From Candidatus Eiseniibacteriota bacterium (GTDB taxonomy: Bacteria > Arandabacterota > Arandabacteria > JAGLYR01): DNA of 13,864 bases. The notes beneath the pieces were generated by a model. The model did no database searches and was not told the DNA's origin. It worked only from the letters and a program-made list of their open reading frames with translations. Positions 1 through 7,583 of this stretch are shown one piece after another. Within the stretch, counting starts at the first letter, position 1, and each line of letters begins with the position of its first letter. A program made the position numbers and the translations under genes. The DNA lies in NCBI GenBank assembly GCA_023132135.1, contig JAGLYR010000221.1:1-13864 (forward strand). The letters run 5' to 3'.

Positions 1-3
1 CGG

Positions 4-942
4 GTGAGGGAGGCGATGATTCTGCGGCTGGTTGTGGCCGTCGTCGTGCTCATCGTCATCTTCTCATCCCTCTACACCGTGGACGCGGACGAGGTGGGCG
101 TTGTTCTCCGCTTCGGCAAGTACGTGCGCGAGGCCGAGTCGGGCCTCCACATTCGGATTCCCTTTGGAATCGAGACTGTGGAAAAGGTGAGCGTCAAACG
201 TGTCTTCAAGGAGGAGTTCGGGTTCCGGTCCAGGGTGGGAACCGGCCGGACCACCTACCAGTCCGAGGGACTGGCCGCGGAATCGCTGATGCTCTCGGGC
301 GATCTCAACGTTGCCGACGTGGAATGGATCATCCAGTACCGCGTGAAGAACCCTTTTGACTATCTCTTCAGAATGCGGGACCCCCGGGAAAGCCTCCGGG
401 CCATGTCGGAGGCCACAATGCGGCTGGTGACCGGCGACCGGTCGGTCGCCGAGGTTCTCACAATCGGGCGCGTGGAGATCGCCGAGCAGGTACAGCGCGA
501 GCTCCAGAAGCTGATGGACAACTTCGAATCGGGCATCCAGATCGTGACGGTCAAGCTGCAGGACGTGAACCCGCCGGAGCCTGTGAAACCCGCCTTTAAC
601 GAGGTGAACCAGGCCAAGCAGGACCAGGAACGGCTCGTCAACGAAGCCTGGCAGGAGTACAACACGGCGGTGCCCCAGGCCCGGGGGGAGGCCGAGAGAA
701 CCATTGCCAAGGCCGAGGGATATGCTATGGACCAGGTGAACCGCGCCAAGGGAGATGCCTCCCGGTTCCGGGCCCTCTACCAGGAATACCGAAGCGCCAA
801 GGAGGTCACCCGGCAACGCATGTACCTGGAAACAATCCGGGAAGTTTTCCCGAAGGTGGACGAAATCTACATCGTGGACGAGAAGCAGAAGACGATTCTT
901 CCGTTTCTTGACATCGCCGGGAAAGGAGGTGGTGGCAAATGA
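4..942 (+). CDS. hflK: HflK, SPFH/band-7 membrane regulator of FtsH protease
   Basis: HflK forms, with HflC, a large membrane complex that surrounds and modulates the FtsH AAA protease; the bulk of the protein lies on the periplasmic side. The translation has one membrane segment (about residues 7-24), then the family signature DEVGVVLRFGKY (29-40) and PFGIETVEKV, an SPFH/band-7 domain, a charged Ala/Glu/Lys-rich coiled-coil stretch (about 205-260) and the typical end with VTRQRMYLET and a Leu-Pro-Phe-Leu motif. The Gly-rich cytoplasmic leader common in proteobacterial HflK is absent. The frame is open to the left edge, so the start is uncertain: GTG at 4, ATG at 16 (its GGAGG is only 2 bases away, too close), or a start outside the window. 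Its stop overlaps the hflC start. FtsH itself is not in the window. Confidence 0.93.
   Translation: MREAMILRLVVAVVVLIVIFSSLYTVDADEVGVVLRFGKYVREAESGLHIRIPFGIETVEKVSVKRVFKEEFGFRSRVGTGRTTYQSEGLAAESLMLSGDLNVADVEWIIQYRVKNPFDYLFRMRDPRESLRAMSEATMRLVTGDRSVAEVLTIGRVEIAEQVQRELQKLMDNFESGIQIVTVKLQDVNPPEPVKPAFNEVNQAKQDQERLVNEAWQEYNTAVPQARGEAERTIAKAEGYAMDQVNRAKGDASRFRALYQEYRSAKEVTRQRMYLETIREVFPKVDEIYIVDEKQKTILPFLDIAGKGGGGK
922..930 (+). promoter_or_regulatory. Strong ribosome binding site of hflC
   Basis: AAAGGAGGT inside the end of hflK is a near-perfect anti-Shine-Dalgarno match, 8 bases before the ATG at 939. It fixes the hflC start and supports coupled translation with hflK. Confidence 0.85.
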
Positions 943-1886
943 GACCCGGAAACGTCGCTCTGATCATATTGATTGTGGTGGTTCTGATCGTGGTCTCCCA
1001 GTCGCTCTACTCTCTCAACGAGGGCCAGCAGGCCATCATCACACAGTTCGGGAGGCCCGTGGGAGGAGCCGTTGTGAATGCGGGTCTCCACGCCAAGATC
1101 CCCTTTGTCCAGACCCTGCACCGGTTCGAGAAGCGGATCCTTGTGTGGGACGGCTCGCCGGATCAGGTTCCTACCGCGGACAAGAAGTACATCTGGGTGG
1201 ATGTCACGGCCCGCTGGCGGATTATCGACCCCCTCCAGTTCTACCAGTCCGTGAAGAACACGCGGGGGGCCCAGGCGCGCCTGGACGACGTCATCGACTC
1301 CGCCGCCCGGGACCTGGTGTCGGAGAATATCTTGATCGAGGTTGTCCGGAACAGCGATCGCGCGTTTCCTGTGGACATCGACAAGCTGGAGGGTTCGGAG
1401 GACATGGAGGACGCGCGGCATCAGATCACCCTCGGCCGCGACGGAATCACCCGGAAGATCCTGGAATCGGCCAGCGTCCTGATGCCCCAGTACGGGATCG
1501 AGCTCATGGACGTTCAGATCAAGCGGTTGAACTACGTGCAGGCGGTCCGGCAAAAGGTCTACGACCGGATGATTTCCGAACGGAGGCAAATTGCTTCGCG
1601 CCTCCGCTCGGAGGGCCAGGGGGCTCAGGCGCGGATCCGGGGAATGAAGGAAAAGGAGCTCAAGCAGATCCAGTCCGAGGCCTACCGCCGAGCCCAGGAA
1701 ATCAAGGGAGAGGCCGACGGCACGGCGACGAAGATCCACGGAGATGCCTATCGGGTGGATCCAGACTTCTACGCGTTCACGAAATCGCTGGAGACGTATC
1801 GGGAGACGGTGGGATCCAATTCGAAGATGATCCTGTCGACCGACAGTGATTTCTACCGGTTCCTGAAAAGGGCGTCTCCGAGGTAG
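939..1886 (+). CDS. hflC: HflC, SPFH/band-7 partner of HflK
   Basis: HflC is the second subunit of the HflKC complex controlling FtsH. The 315-residue protein has a membrane anchor (about residues 5-22), the family start NEGQQAIITQFGRPV (27-41), an SPFH domain, the conserved region SERRQIASRLRSEGQG leading into an Ala/Glu/Lys-rich helix, then DAYRVDPDFYAFTKSLETY and a C-terminal SDFYRFLK, which are all classic HflC landmarks. Length is normal for the family. The ATG overlaps the hflK TGA (ATGA, 4-base overlap), and an unusually strong ribosome binding site precedes it, so the two are translationally coupled and made in matched amounts. Confidence 0.96.
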   Translation: MRPGNVALIILIVVVLIVVSQSLYSLNEGQQAIITQFGRPVGGAVVNAGLHAKIPFVQTLHRFEKRILVWDGSPDQVPTADKKYIWVDVTARWRIIDPLQFYQSVKNTRGAQARLDDVIDSAARDLVSENILIEVVRNSDRAFPVDIDKLEGSEDMEDARHQITLGRDGITRKILESASVLMPQYGIELMDVQIKRLNYVQAVRQKVYDRMISERRQIASRLRSEGQGAQARIRGMKEKELKQIQSEAYRRAQEIKGEADGTATKIHGDAYRVDPDFYAFTKSLETYRETVGSNSKMILSTDSDFYRFLKRASPR

Positions 1887-1892
1887 GACCAA

Positions 1893-1906
1893 GAGTGAGG
1901 AGTGAG
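1893..1906 (+). repeat. Heptamer direct repeat, two copies
   Basis: Two perfect head-to-tail copies of GAGTGAG lie six bases after the hflC stop codon. A related heptamer tract (GAGTGAC, AAGTGTC, GAGTGTC) is found at 7584-7604 in another intergenic region, which suggests a shared intergenic repeat type. Function is unknown. Confidence 0.45.
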
Positions 1907-1914
1907 AACTTGGG

Positions 1915-1940
1915 GCAGGGGCGGGGTTTCCCGCCCCTGC
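1915..1940 (+). terminator. GC-rich hairpin after hflC
   Basis: A perfect 11-base inverted repeat, GCAGGGGCGGG (1915-1925) and its complement (1930-1940), has a GTTT loop. It sits 28 bases after the hflC stop. No U-run follows, so it is not a classical intrinsic terminator. It may stabilise the 3' end of the hflKC message, attenuate transcription into the asmA-type gene, or be a palindromic intergenic repeat like those at 4728 and 10288. Confidence 0.45.
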
Positions 1941-1988
1941 TGGTTATGAGAACCATCCACAGAAACACAGAACTACAAAGCTCGAACC

Positions 1989-2012
1989 ACGAAGCGCACG
2001 AAGAACACGAAG
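1989..2012 (+). repeat. Three-copy ACGAAG repeat, 9-base period
   Basis: ACGAAG occurs at 1989, 1998 and 2007, each preceded by C and set in a CACGAAG-type unit with exact 9-base spacing. It ends just before the ribosome binding site (GGGAG, 2014-2018) of the gene starting at 2026. Tracts of the CACGAAG type recur between genes in many environmental bacterial genomes, and produce spurious His/Glu-rich translations such as the NHEAHEEHEA stretch seen here. Confidence 0.55.
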
Positions 2013-2025
2013 CGGGAGAAATGAA

Positions 2026-4275
2026 ATGCGCGCACTCAAGGTTCTTGCGTGGATCGTCGGCATCGTCGCGGTACTCGTCATCACAGGATACATCACCCTG
2101 CGAGTGATGTTGCCTCCGGAGAAGCTGCGGGTCATGGTTCTTCCGCGGCTGGAGCAGGCCTTGGGGCGGCGTGTCGAGGTCGGCCCCATTCACCTGGCCA
2201 TCCGGGGTGGCTTCGGGATCGGCATCGAGGACGTCCGTATCGGCAACCGGCCCGGCTACGGCGACGAGCACATGCTGGTCCTCGATGAGCTAATTCTCCG
2301 AATTCCGCTGCGGCCGCTCCTTCGCCGTGAGTTGGAAATTCGGAGGATCGCCCTGGTGGGGCCCCGGGTTCTCATCGAGAAGTCCACCGAGGGCGCTCTC
2401 AACATCGCGGGAGTGGGCCGGCGGCTCTCGCCCGCGGAGGACAAACCCGAAGCGGTTGAGGCAGAACCCTCACACGCGCCACGGCCCATTTCCCTTCCCA
2501 TTCCCATCACGCTGCAGTCCTTCCATATCGATCACGGATCCGTCAGGTTCCTGGACCGCGCTGCGGGCCTCACGGCCGAGGTCCGGGAAATCGACTACCG
2601 GGCGTCGGTGTCGATGGATCGATCCCTTCGCGACGTGCGGGTTCTGGGGAATCTGTCGGCGGGGGAAATCCGCCTCGTCCTGCCCGGCCTTCCAGAGAAC
2701 CTTCCCCCCTTCCAGGTCAACATCTCCCACCGGGCGAAGGTGGATCTGGCTGAGTCCATACTGACCCTGGAGAGTGTGGATGTCTCAGTGATGGGTATGG
2801 AAATCGGTGTGAAGGGCACGATCGAGGATTTCGAGAACCCGGTCCTCCACCTCCAGACGGACGTGGCCACCAATCTCGCCGATCTGCCGCTCGGGAAAGA
2901 CGCGCAGATCGCAGGAACGTTGGCCTCGGACATTCGTGTGGAAGGCCCAGCTCTCAAGCCGGAGGACATCCGGCTGCTGGGCACGGTCGAGGTGGATCGG
3001 CTGGCCTTCCGCTCGCCGGAGATGCCGGTTCCCCTCGAGAACGTTGCCGGCAGCATTGTGTTCAAGGGTGAGGACGTGGTGATTCCGAACATCTCGGGAT
3101 CCTTCGGTTCCTCTCCTTTCAGCTTCTCGTGCGACGTCGCCCGGGCCGTTCCTTTCGCGGCCACGGGGGGCAAGATTGTCCCGATCATCCAGTTCGAATT
3201 CCAGTGTCCGCATCTTGTGGCCGATGAATTCATCCCCGAGCCCCTCGACACTCCTGACACTTCAGGGGAGAAGGGCGAATCCTCAGAATCCGTTTCCCCG
3301 CCCATTGTGCCGATCCCGGAAATCGATGCCCGCGGGACGGTGTTCATCGAGAAGATCACGGCAAAGAAGCTCGAGGCAAATAACCTCGCGGCAACAATCG
3401 AAATGGCCGGGAACCGGCTCAGGATCCCCGAGTTCTCGGTGGACGTTTATTCGGGGAGCATCCGGGGAGATGCCGGGGCGGATTTCCGGAAGCTCCCGGA
3501 GGTTCCCATATCCTGGTCCGTCGTGGCTGAGGACGTCGAGGCCAACGATTTCGTCTCCGCCTTCACACCCTTCAAGGACCACCTTTTCGGACAACTGAAT
3601 CTTGCCGCCCGGTTCGGTGCAACGGGGCTCACTCCTGCTGAGCTGCGGCATTCGCTGACGGGGTCCGGTCACGTCTCCGTTGCCCGAGGGCGTCTGGTCA
3701 ACTGGGACCTCGCAAAAGATCTTTCCAAATGGATCAGGTTCCTGGAGTTCGAGGATATTGATTTCAGCGATCTGGATCTCGATTTCGAAATCGCCGACGA
3801 ACGGGTCGCCATGCGCCCGCTGAAGATCAAGGCCCTCGACACCCGGTGGAGAGCCAATGGGTGGGCAGGATTCGACGAGACGCTCGACTACCAGGTCACC
3901 GCCACCCTATCTAAGGCAGCAACCAGGGCGATGCAGGAGAAGACATCCTTGGCCAACCTGATCACTACAGACATCGGACAGGCTGAACTGATGTTCTACA
4001 TTACGGGATCCGCCCGCTCTCCCCGCTTCCGCTGGGACACGGATAGCATCCAGGACCAGGTGAGAGAACGGGGCAAGGATGAGATCGCAGACATCCTGCT
4101 CAAGGAAGTGGACAAACGGCTCACCGGTGATGCGAAGGACAAGGCCCGCGACCTGTTGACCGGTGTGCTCAAACCCGACAGCACGGACACCACGGGCACT
4201 GAGGAGAAGCTGGAAGAACTCAAGAAGGAAGGTGAGAAACTGCTGAAGAATCTGTTCGGGAAGAAGAGGGACTAG
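2026..4275 (+). CDS. AsmA family envelope protein
   Basis: AsmA-like proteins are anchored in the inner membrane by one N-terminal helix, with a long beta-rich periplasmic body. The family is linked to outer-membrane assembly and inter-membrane phospholipid transport. This 749-residue protein has a membrane segment at about residues 6-27, then the typical AsmA N-terminus (LPRLEQALGRRVEVGPIHL, and an EDVRIGNRPGYGDE stretch followed by repeated amphipathic strands). An AsmA C-terminal-like region at about 490-680 includes LTGSGHVSVARGRLVNWDLAKDL. The tail (about 720-749) is a Lys/Glu-rich helix. A GGGAG seven bases upstream supports ATG 2026. The 139-base gap from hflC allows cotranscription. 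The substrate is unknown, and no more specific name (AsmA, TamB, YhdP) is justified. Confidence 0.87.
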   Translation: MRALKVLAWIVGIVAVLVITGYITLRVMLPPEKLRVMVLPRLEQALGRRVEVGPIHLAIRGGFGIGIEDVRIGNRPGYGDEHMLVLDELILRIPLRPLLRRELEIRRIALVGPRVLIEKSTEGALNIAGVGRRLSPAEDKPEAVEAEPSHAPRPISLPIPITLQSFHIDHGSVRFLDRAAGLTAEVREIDYRASVSMDRSLRDVRVLGNLSAGEIRLVLPGLPENLPPFQVNISHRAKVDLAESILTLESVDVSVMGMEIGVKGTIEDFENPVLHLQTDVATNLADLPLGKDAQIAGTLASDIRVEGPALKPEDIRLLGTVEVDRLAFRSPEMPVPLENVAGSIVFKGEDVVIPNISGSFGSSPFSFSCDVARAVPFAATGGKIVPIIQFEFQCPHLVADEFIPEPLDTPDTSGEKGESSESVSPPIVPIPEIDARGTVFIEKITAKKLEANNLAATIEMAGNRLRIPEFSVDVYSGSIRGDAGADFRKLPEVPISWSVVAEDVEANDFVSAFTPFKDHLFGQLNLAARFGATGLTPAELRHSLTGSGHVSVARGRLVNWDLAKDLSKWIRFLEFEDIDFSDLDLDFEIADERVAMRPLKIKALDTRWRANGWAGFDETLDYQVTATLSKAATRAMQEKTSLANLITTDIGQAELMFYITGSARSPRFRWDTDSIQDQVRERGKDEIADILLKEVDKRLTGDAKDKARDLLTGVLKPDSTDTTGTEEKLEELKKEGEKLLKNLFGKKRD

Positions 4276-4281
4276 TCCGCA

Positions 4282-4587
4282 TTATAGCCCCAGCTTCCCA
4301 TTGAGCGACACGCCCTCGAAAATGTCGATCCCCAGGTACGTCTTCAACAGATACAGAACCAGAAAACCCCCCCACAATCCCAGCGTCGCCATGCACAGGA
4401 TGAAAACCACATTCCCGGCCGTACTCGGCCGCTTGACGTCCCGGCGCTCTCGGTCGAACAGGGGAGCCATATCATCCACCCACGTCGGATCCCAGGTCGA
4501 ATGATCGACCGGGATTTCATCCACTTCAACAGATTCGAATCCGGGTTCCGTCTCGGTCGGAGACGGTGTCGTGCGCGTCGCAGCCAT
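4282..4587 (-). CDS. Small single-pass membrane protein, function unknown
   Basis: I do not recognise this 101-residue protein. Its first 58 residues are acidic and Thr/Ser/Pro-rich with two Trp (about 32-36). A hydrophobic helix at about 59-81 (VVFILCMATLGLWGGFLVLYL) would span the membrane, followed by a short tail of about 20 residues with an acidic patch. The composition is that of a real membrane protein rather than an antisense shadow. A G-rich stretch (GGGGG, 7 bases before the ATG) is the only candidate ribosome binding site. It converges on the AsmA-family gene with 6 bases between the two stop codons. No promoter was evident upstream. Confidence 0.62.
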   Translation of the reverse strand: MAATRTTPSPTETEPGFESVEVDEIPVDHSTWDPTWVDDMAPLFDRERRDVKRPSTAGNVVFILCMATLGLWGGFLVLYLLKTYLGIDIFEGVSLNGKLGL

Positions 4588-4776
4588 GAAGAACCCCCGG
4601 GGATTCCGTTCTCTCCATGGCTATCGGCCTCCCGGGGCGGATCTTCGAGCTGGAAGTAGATGTCCGAGAATCGGGCGGTGAGAATTGATCACTGGAAGCA
4701 AGAACAGACAAAAAGCCTTAACATAGAGAGGGCGGGATTTCCCCCGCCCTCGCCTCTACGTTTTGCTTTTTGCTTA
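4588..4776. other. Intergenic stretch, no gene seen
   Basis: This 189-base gap separates two minus-strand genes. It holds a GC hairpin at 4728-4751 and tandem TAA stop codons (4774-4779, the upper one being the stop of the barrel gene). A possible 61-residue minus-strand frame across it has a Ser/Arg/Pro-rich composition without domain features and is not supported as a gene. Confidence 0.6.
4728..4751 (-). terminator. Hairpin downstream of the beta-barrel gene
   Basis: A perfect 9-base stem, GAGGGCGGG (4728-4736) with its complement (4743-4751), has a 6-base loop. It begins about 25 bases past the barrel gene stop codon. On the minus strand a CTTTTTG run appears roughly 13 bases after the stem, too far for a canonical intrinsic terminator. 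It probably ends or stabilises the barrel gene transcript. Confidence 0.5.
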
Positions 4777-5478
4777 TTACTCGAAGTACATCGTCAATCT
4801 GACGTTGGCGGTCTTGAACGGCCCGAAGTCCCAGCCACTGGACTTGGACTCCGTATTGTCCGCTCCATGGATCTCCGTCTCGCCCTTGGTGCTGCTCCGG
4901 CCAAAGCCGAAGGTGTACTCCCCGCTCAGGCTCATGCACTTGGTGAAGAACCACTCTCCGCCGACAAAGCACATGAGATCCAGTCCGAGAGTGCTCGACG
5001 TTGTTTTTGTGGTCACAATCGACCCGGCAGGAATATTCTCCTGAACTGTCGGCTCCGTGTACGACGACGTGCGATCCACCTTCACCAAACCTCCAACGTA
5101 GGGCACCAGGCAATTGCCGCAGCAACCCATGTTGTGCTGGACGCCAACGGCGACGTCGAACTCCGTCGACCCGACCTTGTAATCCGTGACGCCGTCCTGA
5201 GTTGCCTCATCCGTGTCGCTTGTCATGCCAAAGCCGAAACGCAAGATGCCGTAGTTGTCATTGCCCATCCACTTCTTGATTCCGATGGAGCCCTTCTTGA
5301 CCACGTTCACGCCGATGTTGCTGAGGCCGGAGAATCCAAACTCCAACCCTTTCTCGAACGTGTCCTCACACATGTTGAATTCGCCGCAGCAACCGCATTC
5401 GTCGTCGTTTTCGGCCGCCGCCACACCTGTGAGTCCTATCACTGCCACTGCGAGCGCGAGAGCAACAAGTCTCTTCAT
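4777..5478 (-). CDS. Exported cysteine-rich protein, probable outer-membrane beta-barrel
   Basis: The 233-residue product starts with a clear signal peptide (MKRLVALALAVAVIGLTGVAAA, cut near Ala22). The mature part is Gly/Ser/Thr-rich with alternating polar and hydrophobic strands, e.g. GILRFGFGMTS, TEFDVAVGVQ, LSGEYTFGFG, and it ends ANVRLTMYF-E. This is the pattern of a small OmpA/opacity-type outer-membrane barrel. The terminal aromatic is second to last, slightly unlike the usual C-terminal Phe. Nine Cys are unusual for a barrel: CGCC plus C37 near the N-terminus, GCCGNC at 118-123, and C170 and C181. The open frame extends 21 codons further upstream, but the ATG at 5478 has AGGGGGAT at the right distance and starts the signal peptide directly. 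Its ligand or role is not deducible. Confidence 0.8.
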   Translation of the reverse strand: MKRLVALALAVAVIGLTGVAAAENDDECGCCGEFNMCEDTFEKGLEFGFSGLSNIGVNVVKKGSIGIKKWMGNDNYGILRFGFGMTSDTDEATQDGVTDYKVGSTEFDVAVGVQHNMGCCGNCLVPYVGGLVKVDRTSSYTEPTVQENIPAGSIVTTKTTSSTLGLDLMCFVGGEWFFTKCMSLSGEYTFGFGRSSTKGETEIHGADNTESKSSGWDFGPFKTANVRLTMYFE

Positions 5479-5548
5479 TCCAATCCCCCTTATGGAAAGA
5501 GACCGTTCACGTCCGGGCACTCCTTGGGCCCGGTTCCACATCGGGGAC

Positions 5549-5578
5549 AGTATGTCGATATGCCACCTTGTACGTCAA
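5549..5578 (-). promoter_or_regulatory. Sigma70-type promoter for the cysteine-rich barrel gene
   Basis: On the minus strand TTGACG (5573-5578) and CATACT (5549-5554) are separated by 18 bases. The -35 matches consensus at 5 of 6 positions and the -10 at 4 of 6. Transcription would begin near 5541, leaving a leader of about 60 bases before the ATG at 5478. Confidence 0.5.
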
Positions 5579-5623
5579 GAGACTTCTGCGAAAGACCAGT
5601 GCGAGGAGCGAAGGGTGAACACT

Positions 5624-7423
5624 CTACTTGATCACAATCATCTTCCCCGTCCGATGCCGATCTCCATTCTCGATGCGATAGAAGTACACACCGGCAGGGT
5701 GGCCGTCCGCAGACCACCTCAGCGTCCCGGATACGCCACCGGACCAGTCGTCAGTCTGCGTCTCAATCCGCCGGCCCGCAACATCGTAGATGGACACACT
5801 CACAGGAGCTGCCGGATTGGGAACCGAGAACCGGATGTCGGTCCATTCCCGAACCGGATTGGGCTGGAGCGCCACGTCGATGCCGCCCGAGGGCCACACG
5901 ATCTCCGGTTCCGCCACGTCGGTTACGAAGGAGTAGATGTCCGTATCCACGGAAAAGAAGTTGAACCCGTCGGTGGCTACCTGGACGTCGTCCTCAACGT
6001 CGGTGCTGGCCGGTGGCATGGGATCGCCGTTGACCCAGTCCGTGAAGTAGAGCCAGCTGCCTACGGCGTTTAGCCGGGCCATGCTCTCGCCGTGGGGCAT
6101 TCCATGAGCACTGTGGCCGACCGGAAAAACGGAGGCCTGTGGCAGGAGAGCGTTAACGAGTGCCAGGTTCGAGCTCTTCCAGCTGCCGTGGTGGTCCACC
6201 TGGTAGACCTCAACCGGCTGCGGGATTTCGGCCGCCATGCTTGTCTCAATGTCCTCGTAGAGAACGTCATCATACCCGGAAAGGTCGCCCGCAACAAAGA
6301 ACTGGAAGGCGTAGAAACTCAGGTAGAGCGCAACGGACAGATCGTTCTCCGCCCAAGGCGGGGCGGTGTAGGGCTGGCCCAGCTGGCCGTTGCCGTTCAG
6401 GCCCAGGCACTTGATCGTGCAACCGGAACCGAGGTCGAACACCTGGTTCTTGTAGAACGTGTACCGGAACCCCGACACCGCGTCTGCGTACGAGTTGTAC
6501 GTGGCCGTCGTGTAGCTCCACCCCCTGTCCCACGCTCCGCCGGAAACCGCGATCCCCTGCTGGATGACTTCGTCCAACCCACCGATGTGATCGGCGTCGT
6601 AGTGAGAGGCGCCCATGTAGCTCAGGGTGTCAATACCCAATGCACCCAGGAACGGGACAATCTTGCCCGCTCCCGCACCGTTGTTCCCTCCATCGAAAAG
6701 GAAACTCCCACCGCTGGGCGAGACGATCAGTGTCGCATCTGCCTGCCCCACGTTGAGACAGGTGATGATCAGAATCTCCGTCTGGTAGGGCATGGGCGGT
6801 TCCGTGGCCGAGCTCCCGGTCTGGGGTCGGCCACTCAGCCGCTCGCGCCAGTCGTCGGCGTTGACATCCGTGTCCTCTCCATTTCCGAAAGCCTCCACGT
6901 GCGTGGTGCTCGATTTGCGCTCGATGGCGCGGTTGGCGGACACGTCTCGGAACGGCGCGCCCTCCAGGCTCACGAGCGGATTCCCTGCACCGCCGTAGGC
7001 AATGTAGTCGACAAGCTGGCCGAGGTTGTTATTCAGCTTCACGCCGTCGCCGTCCGGGTCTCCTGCCTGAAGATCAAAACCGCTGAACACGATATCCGGC
7101 TCCACTCCCATAACATAGACATCCGGCCCGATCAGGAAAAAGCCTTCCGAGGCAATGGACCCGCTGAGGGGTACGGTCACGTATTCAGTCCCTGTTTCTC
7201 CGTCCAGGCCAACGATGGACCATCCTGTGAGATCGACTGCCGAGACCGTCGGGTTGTAGAGCTCGACGAAGTTGTCGGTGTCCGTGGGGAACATCTCATA
7301 GAAAACCTCGGAGATCACGACGTGGTCCGCGATATGCGCAGCCGCCTGCGTCTGGGCCGGAAGGCACAGGAGCGCCACGGAAAGTACCATGGCGAAAGGA
7401 ACAGACAAAGGTCGCCCGGACAT
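5624..7423 (-). CDS. Secreted lamin-tail plus ComEC-like metallo-beta-lactamase protein with C-terminal sorting-type module
   Basis: The 599-residue product has a signal peptide (about 1-28), a lamin-tail domain (about 33-190: VVISEVFYE, NFVELYNPT, VDLTGWSI) and a metallo-beta-lactamase-fold domain (about 213-465). The last carries ComEC-type metal motifs: SHYDADHIGG (H274, D276, D278, H279), AGDLSG (D380) and DHHGSWKSS (D410, H411, H412). The third His of classical HxHxDH is Asp, as is normal in ComEC-like members. It ends in a FlgD-Ig/T9SS-like module (about 518-599) with QPNP, IYDVAGRR and GVYFYRIE. The ComEC DNA channel is absent, so this is a free secreted hydrolase; by analogy it may cut nucleic acid or another phosphodiester, but the substrate is unproven. 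Start: GAAGGGGG lies 8 bases before ATG 7423. A strong promoter lies upstream. Confidence 0.9.
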   Translation of the reverse strand: MSGRPLSVPFAMVLSVALLCLPAQTQAAAHIADHVVISEVFYEMFPTDTDNFVELYNPTVSAVDLTGWSIVGLDGETGTEYVTVPLSGSIASEGFFLIGPDVYVMGVEPDIVFSGFDLQAGDPDGDGVKLNNNLGQLVDYIAYGGAGNPLVSLEGAPFRDVSANRAIERKSSTTHVEAFGNGEDTDVNADDWRERLSGRPQTGSSATEPPMPYQTEILIITCLNVGQADATLIVSPSGGSFLFDGGNNGAGAGKIVPFLGALGIDTLSYMGASHYDADHIGGLDEVIQQGIAVSGGAWDRGWSYTTATYNSYADAVSGFRYTFYKNQVFDLGSGCTIKCLGLNGNGQLGQPYTAPPWAENDLSVALYLSFYAFQFFVAGDLSGYDDVLYEDIETSMAAEIPQPVEVYQVDHHGSWKSSNLALVNALLPQASVFPVGHSAHGMPHGESMARLNAVGSWLYFTDWVNGDPMPPASTDVEDDVQVATDGFNFFSVDTDIYSFVTDVAEPEIVWPSGGIDVALQPNPVREWTDIRFSVPNPAAPVSVSIYDVAGRRIETQTDDWSGGVSGTLRWSADGHPAGVYFYRIENGDRHRTGKMIVIK

Positions 7424-7507
7424 GCAAAACCCCCTTCAAAAGCGTACGGCGGCGCCTGCCGGCCCGCCTGAATTCCGCCCACTCATCTGGCTCGCTCACC
7501 TTGTTAT

Positions 7508-7536
7508 ATTATACCGCAGAATCGCCGTAACTTCAA
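7508..7536 (-). promoter_or_regulatory. Near-consensus sigma70 promoter for the lamin-tail/MBL gene
   Basis: On the minus strand TTGAAG (7531-7536) is followed after exactly 17 bases by a perfect TATAAT (7508-7513), in an AT-rich patch within otherwise GC-rich DNA. Transcription would begin around 7500, giving a leader of roughly 75-80 bases before the ATG at 7423. Confidence 0.75.
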
Positions 7537-7583
7537 GCAGGATCGTCGAGAAGCCTCCGCCGCCCCGTCTGTGTGACAAGGGC

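Noticed and set aside
755-1892. Long alternative frames over hflK/hflC on both strands (755-1849 plus, 867-1892 minus)
   Set aside because: hflK and hflC are unmistakable in their own frames; the others have low-complexity Arg/Gly/Pro composition.
1895-2107. 70-codon frame containing NHEAHEEHEA
   Set aside because: Its His/Glu-rich stretch is the translation of the CACGAAG repeat, a known source of false small genes.
4526-4711. 61-codon minus-strand frame upstream of the 101-residue protein
   Set aside because: Overlaps the start of that gene, has Ser/Arg-rich composition, and no convincing ribosome binding site.
6092-7471. 459-codon open frame on the plus strand
   Set aside because: Antisense to the lamin-tail/MBL gene, whose metal motifs, signal peptide and promoter are clear; no features of its own.
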